From Lewinella sp. W8 (GTDB taxonomy: Bacteria > Bacteroidota > Bacteroidia > Chitinophagales > Saprospiraceae), in assembly GCF_004375085.3 (NCBI RefSeq), contig NZ_SNAQ03000012.1:124001-188000 (forward strand): a DNA stretch of 64,000 nucleotides, read 5' to 3'. The translations under genes and the position numbers were made by a program. Shown here one piece after another: positions 8,820-18,151 of this stretch (positions are counted from its first letter, which is position 1; each line of letters starts with the position of its first letter). The notes below the pieces were generated by a model. The model worked only from the letters and a program-made list of their open reading frames with translations, ran no database searches and was not told where the DNA came from.

Positions 8820-9016
8820 TGAGACAGGTCTATTTGCAAAAATGAGAGTGTGGTTTACAGCCACAGTTTTGAGAGAGACACACAATTGAACAGTTAGATC
8901 TTGGGGAGCTTTCTCCCTTTGTTGACACAAATCTATCGCCGGAAATAGCCGGCCCGAGGAATTCTCGATGAATGGTAGACCGCTGCCGTTTTTTGGCAGA
9001 ATCGCCCGTTTTTTGG

Positions 9017-9829
9017 TTAGAGCAGGTTCAGGCTGGCCCGCAGGCGGTACGACCAGCGGTTGATGCGCTGGGGAGACAGCGTCAGGGCCGGACGCAGATC
9101 ATAGGCCAGGAAGATTTTCATGAGTTGTACGGGAATCATGACCGAGTCCTTCAGGGTGAGTTTGGAGCCCTCAACGTGGACCCACTCCCGCAGCGGCTGT
9201 TCGTGAATCCGGTACATGATGTTACGGCGTCCATACTGCTTCCGGGCCCGGATGAACAACTCCACGTCGAAGAGCCACCGCGTCACGAATCCTTGCCGGA
9301 AACAGCTGCGGGCCAGATCGGCATCAAACACCTTGGCGCCGCACTGGGTGTCCTGCACGGGAAGGCGGAGGATGGCGCGGATCATGGTGCCCGCTACGCC
9401 ACTGGCGATGGTGCGGAACAGTGACCGGTCCACCTTACTGTCTTCGCTGATCTTGCGGGAACCGAAAACCAGTTTCTTCGGACCGGTCGGGGACCGCAGA
9501 ATGTCCACCAGCGTGGCGTAATCTTCAAAGCTGGTCGACAGGTCGGCATCCATGAAGCCGACGTTGTGGATTTTTGGATCGGCCACCAACCGTAAAGTGC
9601 CGGCCCGTACGGCTTCCGCCTTTCCCCGGTTGCGGGGCATATCGTGCACGATTACCCGTTCGGGGTACAGTTGTTGAAATTGCTGGAGCTCCTCCAGGGT
9701 GCTGTCCGTGCTGCCGTCATTAACGAAACACAGTTGAAACGGGGCATTATTGTTCAGGAATTCCGCGAAGGCGTCGAAGCGTAAACGTTTGGCTTCATTG
9801 TAGCAGGGGATGACGATTCCGTTAATCAT
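9017..9829 (-). CDS. GT2 glycosyltransferase, dolichyl-phosphate glucosyltransferase-like
   Basis: A 270-residue GT-A protein. GIVIPCYNEAKRL is the N-terminal nucleotide-binding strand, VNDGSTDSTLEEL the uracil-binding region and FMDADLSTS the D-x-D metal site. QDTQCGAKVF and TRWLFDVELFIRA are typical of the DPG-synthase branch, which transfers glucose from UDP-glucose to polyprenyl phosphate. No C-terminal transmembrane segments are visible. A polyprenyl-phosphate-sugar product would suit a GT-C enzyme, and a GT-C-like membrane protein starts divergently 192 bp away. The gene is separated from the STAS gene by 245 bp, so it may form its own transcript. Confidence 0.85.
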   Translation of the reverse strand: MINGIVIPCYNEAKRLRFDAFAEFLNNNAPFQLCFVNDGSTDSTLEELQQFQQLYPERVIVHDMPRNRGKAEAVRAGTLRLVADPKIHNVGFMDADLSTSFEDYATLVDILRSPTGPKKLVFGSRKISEDSKVDRSLFRTIASGVAGTMIRAILRLPVQDTQCGAKVFDADLARSCFRQGFVTRWLFDVELFIRARKQYGRRNIMYRIHEQPLREWVHVEGSKLTLKDSVMIPVQLMKIFLAYDLRPALTLSPQRINRWSYRLRASLNLL

Positions 9830-10021
9830 AATTGGATCATTTGCTCACAAATTTGCCGTGAGTCAATGCCCGGAATCGCCGTAATTCGATGTTCTGTCCC
9901 TTCCTCCCTGTAATTGGAGAGATTGCTTCTTTTTTTGGTTTTTTCCGGCTTTGGGGCCGTTTCGCGGCCGCTTCCGGCCGAATTATTTGTAATACTTTAG
10001 CCCCTGATCGTAAGCAATTCT
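9830..10021. promoter_or_regulatory. Divergent intergenic region between the two polysaccharide arms
   Basis: The 192-bp region separates the minus-strand GT2 gene from the plus-strand membrane-protein gene and must hold both 5' control regions. It contains a T-rich stretch and a small inverted repeat (CGGCCG at 9965-9970 and 9975-9980). No exact TAnnTTTG box was found. Confidence 0.4.
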
Positions 10022-13000
10022 ATGTCCCGGAACATTCGTAAGTACTACTATTTGGCCCTGTTTGGTGGCCTGGTGCTTCACGGAGGAACGTTACTGTTCA
10101 CCTTCGAGGGGACTTACGATGCCTTCGTCCATTTGTTCTTTGCGGACCACTACGCTTCCCACTGGTTCGAGACCTGGAACTACCAGTGGTACACGGGCTT
10201 TACGGTTACGAGTTACCCGCCCCTGGTGCATCACGTCATTGCGCTCCTGTCAAAAGTCGTCGGCCTCAAGGCCGGATTTTTGCTTTGGTCCTTTTTTGTC
10301 ATTCTGGTCTTCATCCGCGGAGTGTTTCAGTTTTCTCGCATCTGGGTGGGGGAGGAAGCGGCGGCCTATGCCGCTATCCTGGCCGTGTTTTCTACTTCCT
10401 TCGGCGAGGCACTACACATCTTCGGCCAGCTGCCCAGCATTACCGGGGTAGCTTTTTTGCTGAATGCCTGTCCGGAACTCTACGCCTGGTTACGCCACGA
10501 TGAGCGCTGGCGCTTATTTACCGGCCTGTCGATCCTGGCCATCACCAGCTCCGCTCATCACGTCACGACCATTTTCGGCATGGTCTTTTTCGTTCTGCCC
10601 ACCCTCGGCCTGGCGGTAATGAATCGCGCCGCGGATCGGTCGGGGGACGATGATATTCACTTTCGGGATATTTTCGCGGAGGTGATCCGGGTGTTGCCCC
10701 GGGCCGTATTTTTCGGAATCGCGGTCATCACCATCACCGCCATCGTAATATTCCCTTACTGGTACTGGTCTAAATCCGATCCCATCACCCAGGTTTCCAT
10801 CCCCCACGGCTCCCGGGATAACTTCCTGGAGGTCACCTCCTCCGGGCTGGTTTTCTTCCTGATTCCCTGGGGCATGATGCTCTTTTTCCTGCCCTTCCTG
10901 TTTCGGGAATTGTTCCGCAAGCGGAATATTTTCCTGGGGCTCAGCATCGGGCTGGCCTTCCTGCTGGGGACGGGAGGAACGACGCCCCTGCCCCGAATGA
11001 TGCTCGGGGAGACGGCCTTCAACATCCTCACCCTTGATCGCTTCACCTACTGGGCCTCCCTGCTATCCCTGCCTTTCTGGGGCTACTTTTTTTATCATTT
11101 GGCCGAAGGCAGGTGCCGGGAATATCTGGTACGGCAATGGGGCCGGGTAATCCACGGGCTTTGCCTGGCTTTTTTTATCGGGGGCACGGTCATCTCGGCA
11201 CTGGTAGTGGTAAATTTTCAGAACTTCCGGGCCACGCAACCCACGGCCATCGACATGGACCCCATCGTCAGCTTTCTGGAACGCGACCAGCACCACAAGT
11301 GGCGCTTTCTCACCCTCGGGTTTGGCGACCAGATGGCCTGGCTTTCCTCCCAGACCGATGCCCTGAGCGTAGACGGAAACTACCATTCCGTGCGCCGCCT
11401 TCCGGAGCTGACCTCCCGGGCGGTCGAGCGATTAGAGAACGCCAAGTATCTCGGAGCTGACGGCATCAGCTCCCTGCAGCAATTCCTCACGGTTCCGGAA
11501 AAATATCACCTCAAGTACATTTTCTCGAACGACAAGTTTTACGACCCCCTGCTCTTCTTTTGCGGCTGGAACCGGGTGCAGCAGCTAGAGAATAATATCG
11601 TCATTTGGGAGAAGCCGGATATTCCTACGCTTCCTTCCGTGCTGCCCAGGAAGAACCAATCCAGTGTTCACCGGCTGATGTGGGGCATCTTGCCCATCAG
11701 TTGCCTCCTTTTCGGGCTGCTCCTGAACGTCGTGGTGCGGCTGCGCTTCGGGTCACTCATGGAAAAGCAGGTTGTTCTTCCCCGCGGGGAACGGCAGCTC
11801 TGGACCGTCAACCTGATTTGGGCCGTCCTGCTCTTTGCGGTCGTCAGCGGGACTTCGTTGGTTGCCGCCTACCAGCATTATGATCACGCCACCCCCGAGC
11901 AATTAATCGATGCTTATTTTGGTCATCTTGACTTCAAGCGATTCCAGGCGGCCCACCAGTGTTTTGACCCGGATAACCGTCCGAGTCTGGAGCAGTACCT
12001 GCTCGAGTTATCGGTTGAGGGCGGTATTCTGTCTTCCTACGCAAAACTTGATACTCTGGAAGTGGAGTGGTTGCCTACCGAAGGTGCTGAAGAAAAACAC
12101 GCCATGGTTACCGCCACCTGGCTCACGGCGATTCGCACTTATCGGTCGGTGCACGATATTCAGCTGGTTCGTCGGGGACTGCGGTGGTATCTCCGCCCTT
12201 TCACGCTGGAGCAACGTACTCCTCCCGACCAGTTCGTTCGCTTACCTAGCGTGGACTTTCACTCCCAGGGAAAACGCCGCACGGTGGCCACCACGGTGGA
12301 GAAACGAGACGTTCGGGACCGCCCCGACGTATATGTCCTGTCGGCAGCACTGGTCAATGGCGGTGGCACTTTTGCCGTTACCGGGCAGATCCTGAACGTG
12401 GATAATGACCCCGCCTACCTGACGGTAGAGGCTACCGTATACGATAGTCTGGGGCAGGAAATCGGGCGGTACAATGCCCGCGATGTTGTGCAGCACATCC
12501 TGTACCCGAAAGAACATACGGGCTTCCGGGTGGACGTGGAGGAAGGAATGCTCGACGCCGGAGCCGTTCCCGCGAGCTTCGACCTATCGGTTAGGTCCAT
12601 GGTCGCTGCGAACGAAACCTATAAACGCACGGGCGTGCAGGGGCTCCGACTGGACCAGGACCGCCGCTTGCACGGAGAATTGCTCAATTATGGTGCCCGA
12701 CAAATCATCGTCCCGCAGGGCATCATCAACTATTACGATCAGGGGGGAGATATGGTCTGGGCCGACGCTTTTTTTCTGGAGGGCGGCATCCGTCCCCAGC
12801 GGCGAAAAGCTTTCACCTTTTCCCTAAAGGACTTAACGGACTTCCGCATCGTCCAACGGGGAAATGATGACCGGCTGCGGGTAAACGGTGTGTCCCGGCG
12901 GGCATACCGGGAAGCCCTGAACTTTCCCGCTTCACCGGACGCCTACCGTCGGCATACCTTCCGCCTTCCGGGCGAAGGCTCGCTTGACCTGAGCATAACG

Positions 13001-13030
13001 GCACAAATGGCAAGCTTCAGTGATGAGTAG
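10022..13030 (+). CDS. Large polytopic PTPS-related/GT-C-like membrane protein
   Basis: A 1002-residue protein with about ten hydrophobic segments in the first 400 residues, one more near residue 565 and one near 605. The N-terminal segment (TYDAFVHLFFADHY, then WNYQWYTGFTVTSYPPL) has the acidic periplasmic loop and W-x-x-G-x-x-x-x-x-Y-P-P-L pattern of the 6-pyruvoyl-tetrahydropterin-synthase-related membrane family, which resembles GT-C glycosyltransferases using polyprenyl-phosphate sugars. The C-terminal periplasmic part has an NTF2-like region (about 625-740) and an FxLYD-like beta region (about 775-860). It heads an operon whose next genes overlap it and each other. A polymerase or sugar-transfer role is inferred from fold pattern and context. 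Confidence 0.7.
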   Translation: MSRNIRKYYYLALFGGLVLHGGTLLFTFEGTYDAFVHLFFADHYASHWFETWNYQWYTGFTVTSYPPLVHHVIALLSKVVGLKAGFLLWSFFVILVFIRGVFQFSRIWVGEEAAAYAAILAVFSTSFGEALHIFGQLPSITGVAFLLNACPELYAWLRHDERWRLFTGLSILAITSSAHHVTTIFGMVFFVLPTLGLAVMNRAADRSGDDDIHFRDIFAEVIRVLPRAVFFGIAVITITAIVIFPYWYWSKSDPITQVSIPHGSRDNFLEVTSSGLVFFLIPWGMMLFFLPFLFRELFRKRNIFLGLSIGLAFLLGTGGTTPLPRMMLGETAFNILTLDRFTYWASLLSLPFWGYFFYHLAEGRCREYLVRQWGRVIHGLCLAFFIGGTVISALVVVNFQNFRATQPTAIDMDPIVSFLERDQHHKWRFLTLGFGDQMAWLSSQTDALSVDGNYHSVRRLPELTSRAVERLENAKYLGADGISSLQQFLTVPEKYHLKYIFSNDKFYDPLLFFCGWNRVQQLENNIVIWEKPDIPTLPSVLPRKNQSSVHRLMWGILPISCLLFGLLLNVVVRLRFGSLMEKQVVLPRGERQLWTVNLIWAVLLFAVVSGTSLVAAYQHYDHATPEQLIDAYFGHLDFKRFQAAHQCFDPDNRPSLEQYLLELSVEGGILSSYAKLDTLEVEWLPTEGAEEKHAMVTATWLTAIRTYRSVHDIQLVRRGLRWYLRPFTLEQRTPPDQFVRLPSVDFHSQGKRRTVATTVEKRDVRDRPDVYVLSAALVNGGGTFAVTGQILNVDNDPAYLTVEATVYDSLGQEIGRYNARDVVQHILYPKEHTGFRVDVEEGMLDAGAVPASFDLSVRSMVAANETYKRTGVQGLRLDQDRRLHGELLNYGARQIIVPQGIINYYDQGGDMVWADAFFLEGGIRPQRRKAFTFSLKDLTDFRIVQRGNDDRLRVNGVSRRAYREALNFPASPDAYRRHTFRLPGEGSLDLSITAQMASFSDE

Positions 13031-14282
13031 GTGGAAGATCAACATACTGGGATTACTACTCCTGAGCGGGCTGCTGGGTTGCCGGGGCGGGGAGCCTTCC
13101 CCGGAAGACATCCCCACGGTGGTGGCCGAATTTGTCAATGCCCCCCGGGGATTATCCGTTGGCACACCACTGTCCGTAACTGCCCGGGGAAGCGGGGTGG
13201 AACATTCGTTGCTTACCTGGACCAATGTGTTCGGGATCCGGGTAATCCCCGGGGGTAGCCTGAAGGCTGAAGGAGAAATTTACGCATGGCCAATCCCCGA
13301 GGATTTGCTGCGGGTTGCGGGAAAGGTGGATCTGGTCCTGGCGCATAACGGAAGCGTGTTGGCTACCCACAATCTGCTTATCCGCCCTGGCCCCCCGACG
13401 GGGATTATGGAGACCTACGTCGGCCCCAAAACCCTGGTGGTCAACAGTGAGCAACCGGCCATGATGATCACCGTACCCCTGGATACCTTCGGCAATCCGG
13501 TGGACAATCAACGGTCGGTGACGCAGCAAGTGAAGTATCCCGGTCGGGAAACGATCTCTCGGGAACTGCGAACGACCAATCTCGTGAGCAGCTACGAACT
13601 GGCCGCGGGTCCCCAAACGGGCAAGATATTGCTGGCCGCTTCGGCGGACGCTTCCCGGACGGTAGAAGAGAACATTGAACTGACTCCCGCCTGGCCCGAA
13701 ACCACCGTGATCCAACTCGATCAGTTCTATCCCTTTGCCGACAGTCGCCAGGAATACTGGGTGAGCACTGCGCCCGTGATGGACGTATACGGCAACCCCG
13801 TGGCCGACGGCACGGTAGTAGAATTTGTCTTGCGCAACGGAGACGGAAGTTTGTACGGAAAGTATCGTGCCTTTACCACCGGAGGGGTCGCGCAGGCTCA
13901 TCTACTGAATCCGGTAGCGCCGACCAACTTGCGGTTATCGGCCAACGTACCGGGCGGCGCAACGTCCAACAGTTTGGCGCTGGAGTTTGCCGCCTACGTG
14001 ACGCAGATGCCCTTCCGGGTCGAACCCGATGCGAGAAGGGTTGAGGTAGGTCCCCTGGGGGCGGTCATGGGGCAGGTGGTTGGCGATGATTTGCCGGTGT
14101 CACTGCAAATAGCGGGAGGTGGGCAGCAATATGCTGCGGAAAAACTGACCTACGAGGGCCAATGTACCTTTGAGCTTCCCGCCAATCTTCCTCCCGGTGA
14201 GTACACCGGCGAGCTACGCGCGGGAGGACTGATCAAACCCCTCCGGATAACCCTGACAGAAATCCCGCGGAATGGATTCTAG
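13023..14282 (+). CDS. Ig-like-domain lipoprotein of the polysaccharide locus
   Basis: About 419 residues with a clear lipoprotein signal (ILGLLLLSGLLGC). The rest is beta-rich and lacks catalytic motifs: VPLDTFGNPVDNQ and APVMDVYGNPVADGT have the D-x-x-G-N-P-V-x-x-G/N pattern of bacterial Ig-like (invasin/Big_1) domains, suggesting two or three such domains. The ATG at 13023 overlaps the upstream stop codon by 8 nt and the gene's own end overlaps the next gene by 11 nt, so translational coupling is likely. It is probably a periplasmic or outer-membrane scaffold for the polymer machinery. The function is not recognised beyond the fold. Confidence 0.7.
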   Translation: MSRWKINILGLLLLSGLLGCRGGEPSPEDIPTVVAEFVNAPRGLSVGTPLSVTARGSGVEHSLLTWTNVFGIRVIPGGSLKAEGEIYAWPIPEDLLRVAGKVDLVLAHNGSVLATHNLLIRPGPPTGIMETYVGPKTLVVNSEQPAMMITVPLDTFGNPVDNQRSVTQQVKYPGRETISRELRTTNLVSSYELAAGPQTGKILLAASADASRTVEENIELTPAWPETTVIQLDQFYPFADSRQEYWVSTAPVMDVYGNPVADGTVVEFVLRNGDGSLYGKYRAFTTGGVAQAHLLNPVAPTNLRLSANVPGGATSNSLALEFAAYVTQMPFRVEPDARRVEVGPLGAVMGQVVGDDLPVSLQIAGGGQQYAAEKLTYEGQCTFELPANLPPGEYTGELRAGGLIKPLRITLTEIPRNGF

Positions 14283-15855
14283 AGCAAGAAATATTGCGGG
14301 GCGAAGGACCCTGATGGCACTGGGCACGGCCCTGTTGCTGGCCCTCACCATCTGGGTAATGAGTATGGTGCTGGTGTACTTCCGAAGTGGGGCCACCTGG
14401 GGAATCCCTTTTGGACAATCGGGCAGTTATCTACTGGAATTTTCTCCGGTGACCACCTGGGTGGATACGGTGCCGGAAAACGGAGAGCCCCGGCCGGGAA
14501 ACTACGTGCTGCGGGAAATCAAGGAGGAGTATCTCCGGGCCTGGTCCGCGCTAAATCTGGCGACGGTCCAGCGGGATTCTGCCCTGCTGAAGGACCATTT
14601 TGCGGAGAATTTATGGCCATCCTTAAACCTTATGCTGGCGGCGGAAGAAGACTATACCGTTGAGCAGGTTGACCTGAACCACGCCCTGGACCTGCACACC
14701 ATTGCCTTCGATAAGCAGACGGTGGCGCTGAAGGACGTGGGCGTCAAGGTTGTCCGGGAGGTCCGGGATTCTGAGACCCAAAGCCTGCTCCATCGCGCCC
14801 AGGATACGGCTGACTACGAGGTGGTCATGACTCTTGATGATGGCCGCTGGCGTATCCGCCACTGGCGGAAAAACGTGGCGTCTGCTCCGATGGCTCAGCA
14901 GGACTCCCTAACTGGTCCGGTAACCCTCGACGGTCAGTCCTTTTACCTGAACGGCAATCGGTTTGAGCCCCAAGGCATCAACTACTACGCGCAGGATGCG
15001 GCCTGGTTTGAGTTCTGGGAAGCATATGATCCGGGTACGGTGCGGGAGGACCTGGCCATCATTCGCGGCCTCGGATTTAATGTGGTCCGGATTTTTGTGC
15101 AGTATGAATTGTTCGGCGGGGCGGAGGTACTTCCTGGCGAATTAGCCAAACTCCGGGACCTGCTGGACGCCGCTGAGGACCAGGGAGTCATGGTTATGGT
15201 CACGCTTTTCGACTTTCTGCCGGAATACCGATTGCTGCACTACGGAGCACACGAAAGGCACTTACGGAGCATCATTCTGGAGCTCAGGGATCACCCGGCA
15301 CTTTTTGCGTGGGACCTCAAAAACGAACCCGACCTGGATTTCGAACGACAGGGGCGGCGTAACGTAATCAACTGGCTGGACTACATGCTGGGGCGGGTTC
15401 GGCATTACGATGGCGGGCACCCCGTAACCATTGGTTGGTCTACCGCCGGGGAAGCTGATTTACTGTCTGCGGGTGTCGACTTCCCGTCCTTCCACTACTA
15501 CGAGGCCATTGATGACCTGCCCGCAGTGCTTGAAAACGTAAAGGAGAAAGTGCCCGGACGACCCATTATGGTGAGTGAGTTCGGAATGTCAACCTATAAC
15601 CCGTTCTGGTTCCCCTACGGTCACTCCCGGGAGGATCAGGCCGTCTATTACCGGCGGGGACTGGAGGTTATGCAGCAAACTCCCGGAGTAAGTTTTGCCT
15701 GCTGGACCCTGTATGATTTCCCGCGATTGCCCGATGGAGTATTCAGCGGGCCTTTCTGGCGTAAACGGATACAACAGCGCTTCGGGTTGCTGGAAGACCG
15801 GCAACACGAGAAGCCCGCTGCCCAGGTGGTCCGGGAAGAGCTGACGGTGGAATGA
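14272..15855 (+). CDS. Membrane-anchored GH5-like glycoside hydrolase with NTF2-like domain
   Basis: A 527-residue protein: one N-terminal transmembrane helix (about 14-36), an NTF2-like region (about 80-200) and a (beta/alpha)8 glycoside hydrolase domain of GH5/clan GH-A type (about 215-515). The acid/base glutamate is Glu352 in WDLKNEPD and the nucleophile Glu436 in MVSEFGMS, the usual strand 4 and strand 7 positions. Orientation implies a periplasmic catalytic domain held at the inner membrane. Many exopolysaccharide export operons include such a hydrolase (for example BcsZ or PelA) to trim the polymer. The start overlaps the upstream lipoprotein gene by 11 nt. Substrate unknown. Confidence 0.8.
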   Translation: MDSRARNIAGRRTLMALGTALLLALTIWVMSMVLVYFRSGATWGIPFGQSGSYLLEFSPVTTWVDTVPENGEPRPGNYVLREIKEEYLRAWSALNLATVQRDSALLKDHFAENLWPSLNLMLAAEEDYTVEQVDLNHALDLHTIAFDKQTVALKDVGVKVVREVRDSETQSLLHRAQDTADYEVVMTLDDGRWRIRHWRKNVASAPMAQQDSLTGPVTLDGQSFYLNGNRFEPQGINYYAQDAAWFEFWEAYDPGTVREDLAIIRGLGFNVVRIFVQYELFGGAEVLPGELAKLRDLLDAAEDQGVMVMVTLFDFLPEYRLLHYGAHERHLRSIILELRDHPALFAWDLKNEPDLDFERQGRRNVINWLDYMLGRVRHYDGGHPVTIGWSTAGEADLLSAGVDFPSFHYYEAIDDLPAVLENVKEKVPGRPIMVSEFGMSTYNPFWFPYGHSREDQAVYYRRGLEVMQQTPGVSFACWTLYDFPRLPDGVFSGPFWRKRIQQRFGLLEDRQHEKPAAQVVREELTVE

Positions 15856-15984
15856 GGTGGGGAACGGGCAGGAAATTATGCGTTTGGCAGCAGAAATTCT
15901 GAGTTTGGGCCAATGGCTTCGTTTTTTGGTTATTGAGGGCGGTTAACTGGTTGTTCCGCTGCAATCGGAGCCAATAAGTGCCGG

Positions 15985-15992
15985 TAGTTTTG
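15985..15992 (+). promoter_or_regulatory. Candidate -7 promoter box before the TPR/barrel gene
   Basis: TAGTTTTG matches the Bacteroidota -7 consensus TAnnTTTG exactly and lies 24 bp before the ATG at 16017, leaving a leader of about 15-20 nt. No TTG was found at the usual -33 spacing. It suggests that the TPR/barrel gene has its own promoter besides the operon transcript. Confidence 0.4.
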
Positions 15993-16016
15993 TGGACGTA
16001 TCCGCAAGACACTAGC

Positions 16017-18086
16017 ATGAAACCTTTCATTTTTCTTTTCGCATTTACCCTGATTTACTCGGGTTTATTCGCTCAGCTTGCGCTGGAGCCTGGCTTCGCG
16101 ATGCTGGAAGCCGGCGAGGTAGCGGAGGCCGAAACCTTCTTTGGTGAGGTCCTTCGAAAGGAGCCCGATAACCTGACGGCCAACATCTGTTACGGCCGGG
16201 CGGTTGGGCTTAATGGTCGGGCAGACGTAGCCGTTGACCGATTCAAAAAGCTGCGGGAGGTACATCCGGAGAACCTGGAAGTGGCCCTGAACCTGGCGGA
16301 AGCTTTCATGTGGAAAAAGGATTACGGTACTGCGGTTACGCATTACGAAGAACTCATCGCTTCCCACCCCGATAATTTTACGGCGATTCTGGGGGGCGCT
16401 AACGCCCAGGCTTCGGTCAGGAACTACCCACAGGCGTGGCACCTGATTGGTCGGGCACTGCACCTGCGTCCTCGCCATGAAAGTGCGTTGCGATCACGAA
16501 AATTTATCCTGTTCGGGCGAGCGGGAAAGGCAAAGGAAGACTGGAATTATCGGGCGGCGCACCGCATTCTCGATTCCCTGGAGTTGCTCTATCCGGGGGA
16601 GTTGAATACCCTGCTTATTCGGGGTGACGTCTTGCTAGCGGAGCAAAAGATTGGGGCCGCCGCCCGGCATTTTTCTACCATGGTTGCGGACAGCACGGCG
16701 CTCGACCGCGCCTACGGAGGATTGTCCTACACCAGTATGCTGAAGCGGCAGAAAAAACAGGCCATCAAGTTTGCCCGTTTGGCCCTGGAGCATCATCAGG
16801 GGGACGACGTATCTCCACAGCTGCAACTGGTCAACGCCCTGGGTTTTGCGGGGCGGTTCAGGGAAGCTTTTGCCCTGCTGGATTCATTGGAAAGTACCAC
16901 CGAGGCACTGGAAAAGGTCCGCCTCGCCCGGGCCAGGATGCTGCTCTGGAGCCGGGAAATTCGGGACAGCAAGGGGCTGTATGATTCCCTTCTGCTCGCC
17001 ACCAAACCTGACTTCGACCTCCTGATGGGGGCGGCGGACGCCCAGCGGGCTAATCACGAGCTGGACCGGGCCATCGACCTGCTGACGGAGGCCAGAAACC
17101 TCCGTCCGGAATCACCTGATGCCTTCCGGGTGTGGCGGCAACTGCTGCAGGAGGACCGGCCAACCGTAGCGTTGGGGGCCAATATGTTGGAAGACAACGG
17201 TGGAAACCGTGGATTGGGCAAAAACGCCCGGATCACCTTTGCTCGCTACGGGAAATTTCGTCCCCACTTCGGGGTGGATCAGTGGGAAGCCCAGAGTATA
17301 AACGGCGATGGCCCTCCCGCCGATCAACTGACCATCGAGGCGGGAGGAAGGTACCGCGTGAACGCCACTACCGAAGCCCGGATAAGTGGAGGAGTGACCA
17401 ATTTTGCCGTTGCAGATAGCCTGCGGCAATCCGTCCTTCGGGGAGAAGCGGGGGTAAACTTCCGGCTGGGAAAATACCATTCGCTGGACGTAGCCGCGAG
17501 TCGTGATCTGCACAACTATACGGCCAGTCTGGTGCGGGCGGGAATATTGCGTAATCACCTGACGGCAACCTACAATTTCTCCAGCCAGGGGCCCCTGGGG
17601 CTGTACGCCCAGTACATCCGCACGGCTCAATCGGACGGAAACCAGCGCTCCCTGTTGTTCCTTTCGCTCTACTGGCAGGTCATGGAGTCTCCCTGGCTTA
17701 AGGTGGGACTGAACTACAACCAATTTGGGTTCAAAGAACAGGTGCCAAGTCTGTACTTCAGCCCCCGGGCAGCCCGGGGAGCAGAGATTTTCCTGCAGTT
17801 GAATAGCGACAAAGCTCCGGGTAAGCGCTTCTTCTTTGATCTCTTGCTGGCTGCCGGGAACCAACGGGTGGAAGAAAATGCTGCAGAAATGGCCGTTCGC
17901 GGGAATCTGGACCTGGGCTTCCGGCCCACCCAAACGCTTGAGCTGCTGGCGCAAGCTTCGGTAGGCAATACGGTGCAATCCGTCGCTTCGGGCTACGCTT
18001 ACCAGCGCTTCGGCCTGGCCTTGCGCTACCACTTGCCCGTAACGAAAAAGCAGAAAAACGGGCTGGATCGGTCAAAAACCGAATAG
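16017..18086 (+). CDS. TPR plus outer-membrane beta-barrel protein (polymer export candidate)
   Basis: About 689 residues. A signal peptide (MKPFIFLFAFTLIYSGLFAQ) fixes the start at 16017 rather than the in-frame GTG at 15978. The first 380 residues form tetratricopeptide repeats. The C-terminal 300 residues alternate aromatic and polar residues as in an outer-membrane beta-barrel, ending in YQRFGLALRYHL. A periplasmic TPR superhelix joined to an outer-membrane barrel is the architecture of PgaA and BcsC, which export poly-N-acetylglucosamine and cellulose. Following a GT-C-like protein and a periplasmic hydrolase, an export-porin role is plausible. Family identity needs a profile search. Confidence 0.7.
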   Translation: MKPFIFLFAFTLIYSGLFAQLALEPGFAMLEAGEVAEAETFFGEVLRKEPDNLTANICYGRAVGLNGRADVAVDRFKKLREVHPENLEVALNLAEAFMWKKDYGTAVTHYEELIASHPDNFTAILGGANAQASVRNYPQAWHLIGRALHLRPRHESALRSRKFILFGRAGKAKEDWNYRAAHRILDSLELLYPGELNTLLIRGDVLLAEQKIGAAARHFSTMVADSTALDRAYGGLSYTSMLKRQKKQAIKFARLALEHHQGDDVSPQLQLVNALGFAGRFREAFALLDSLESTTEALEKVRLARARMLLWSREIRDSKGLYDSLLLATKPDFDLLMGAADAQRANHELDRAIDLLTEARNLRPESPDAFRVWRQLLQEDRPTVALGANMLEDNGGNRGLGKNARITFARYGKFRPHFGVDQWEAQSINGDGPPADQLTIEAGGRYRVNATTEARISGGVTNFAVADSLRQSVLRGEAGVNFRLGKYHSLDVAASRDLHNYTASLVRAGILRNHLTATYNFSSQGPLGLYAQYIRTAQSDGNQRSLLFLSLYWQVMESPWLKVGLNYNQFGFKEQVPSLYFSPRAARGAEIFLQLNSDKAPGKRFFFDLLLAAGNQRVEENAAEMAVRGNLDLGFRPTQTLELLAQASVGNTVQSVASGYAYQRFGLALRYHLPVTKKQKNGLDRSKTE

Positions 18087-18151
18087 GGGCAACCAAAAAT
18101 CGAAAAAAGGGGAATGCCCGGACGGAACCCCCCAATTTTGATGAAAATTAA

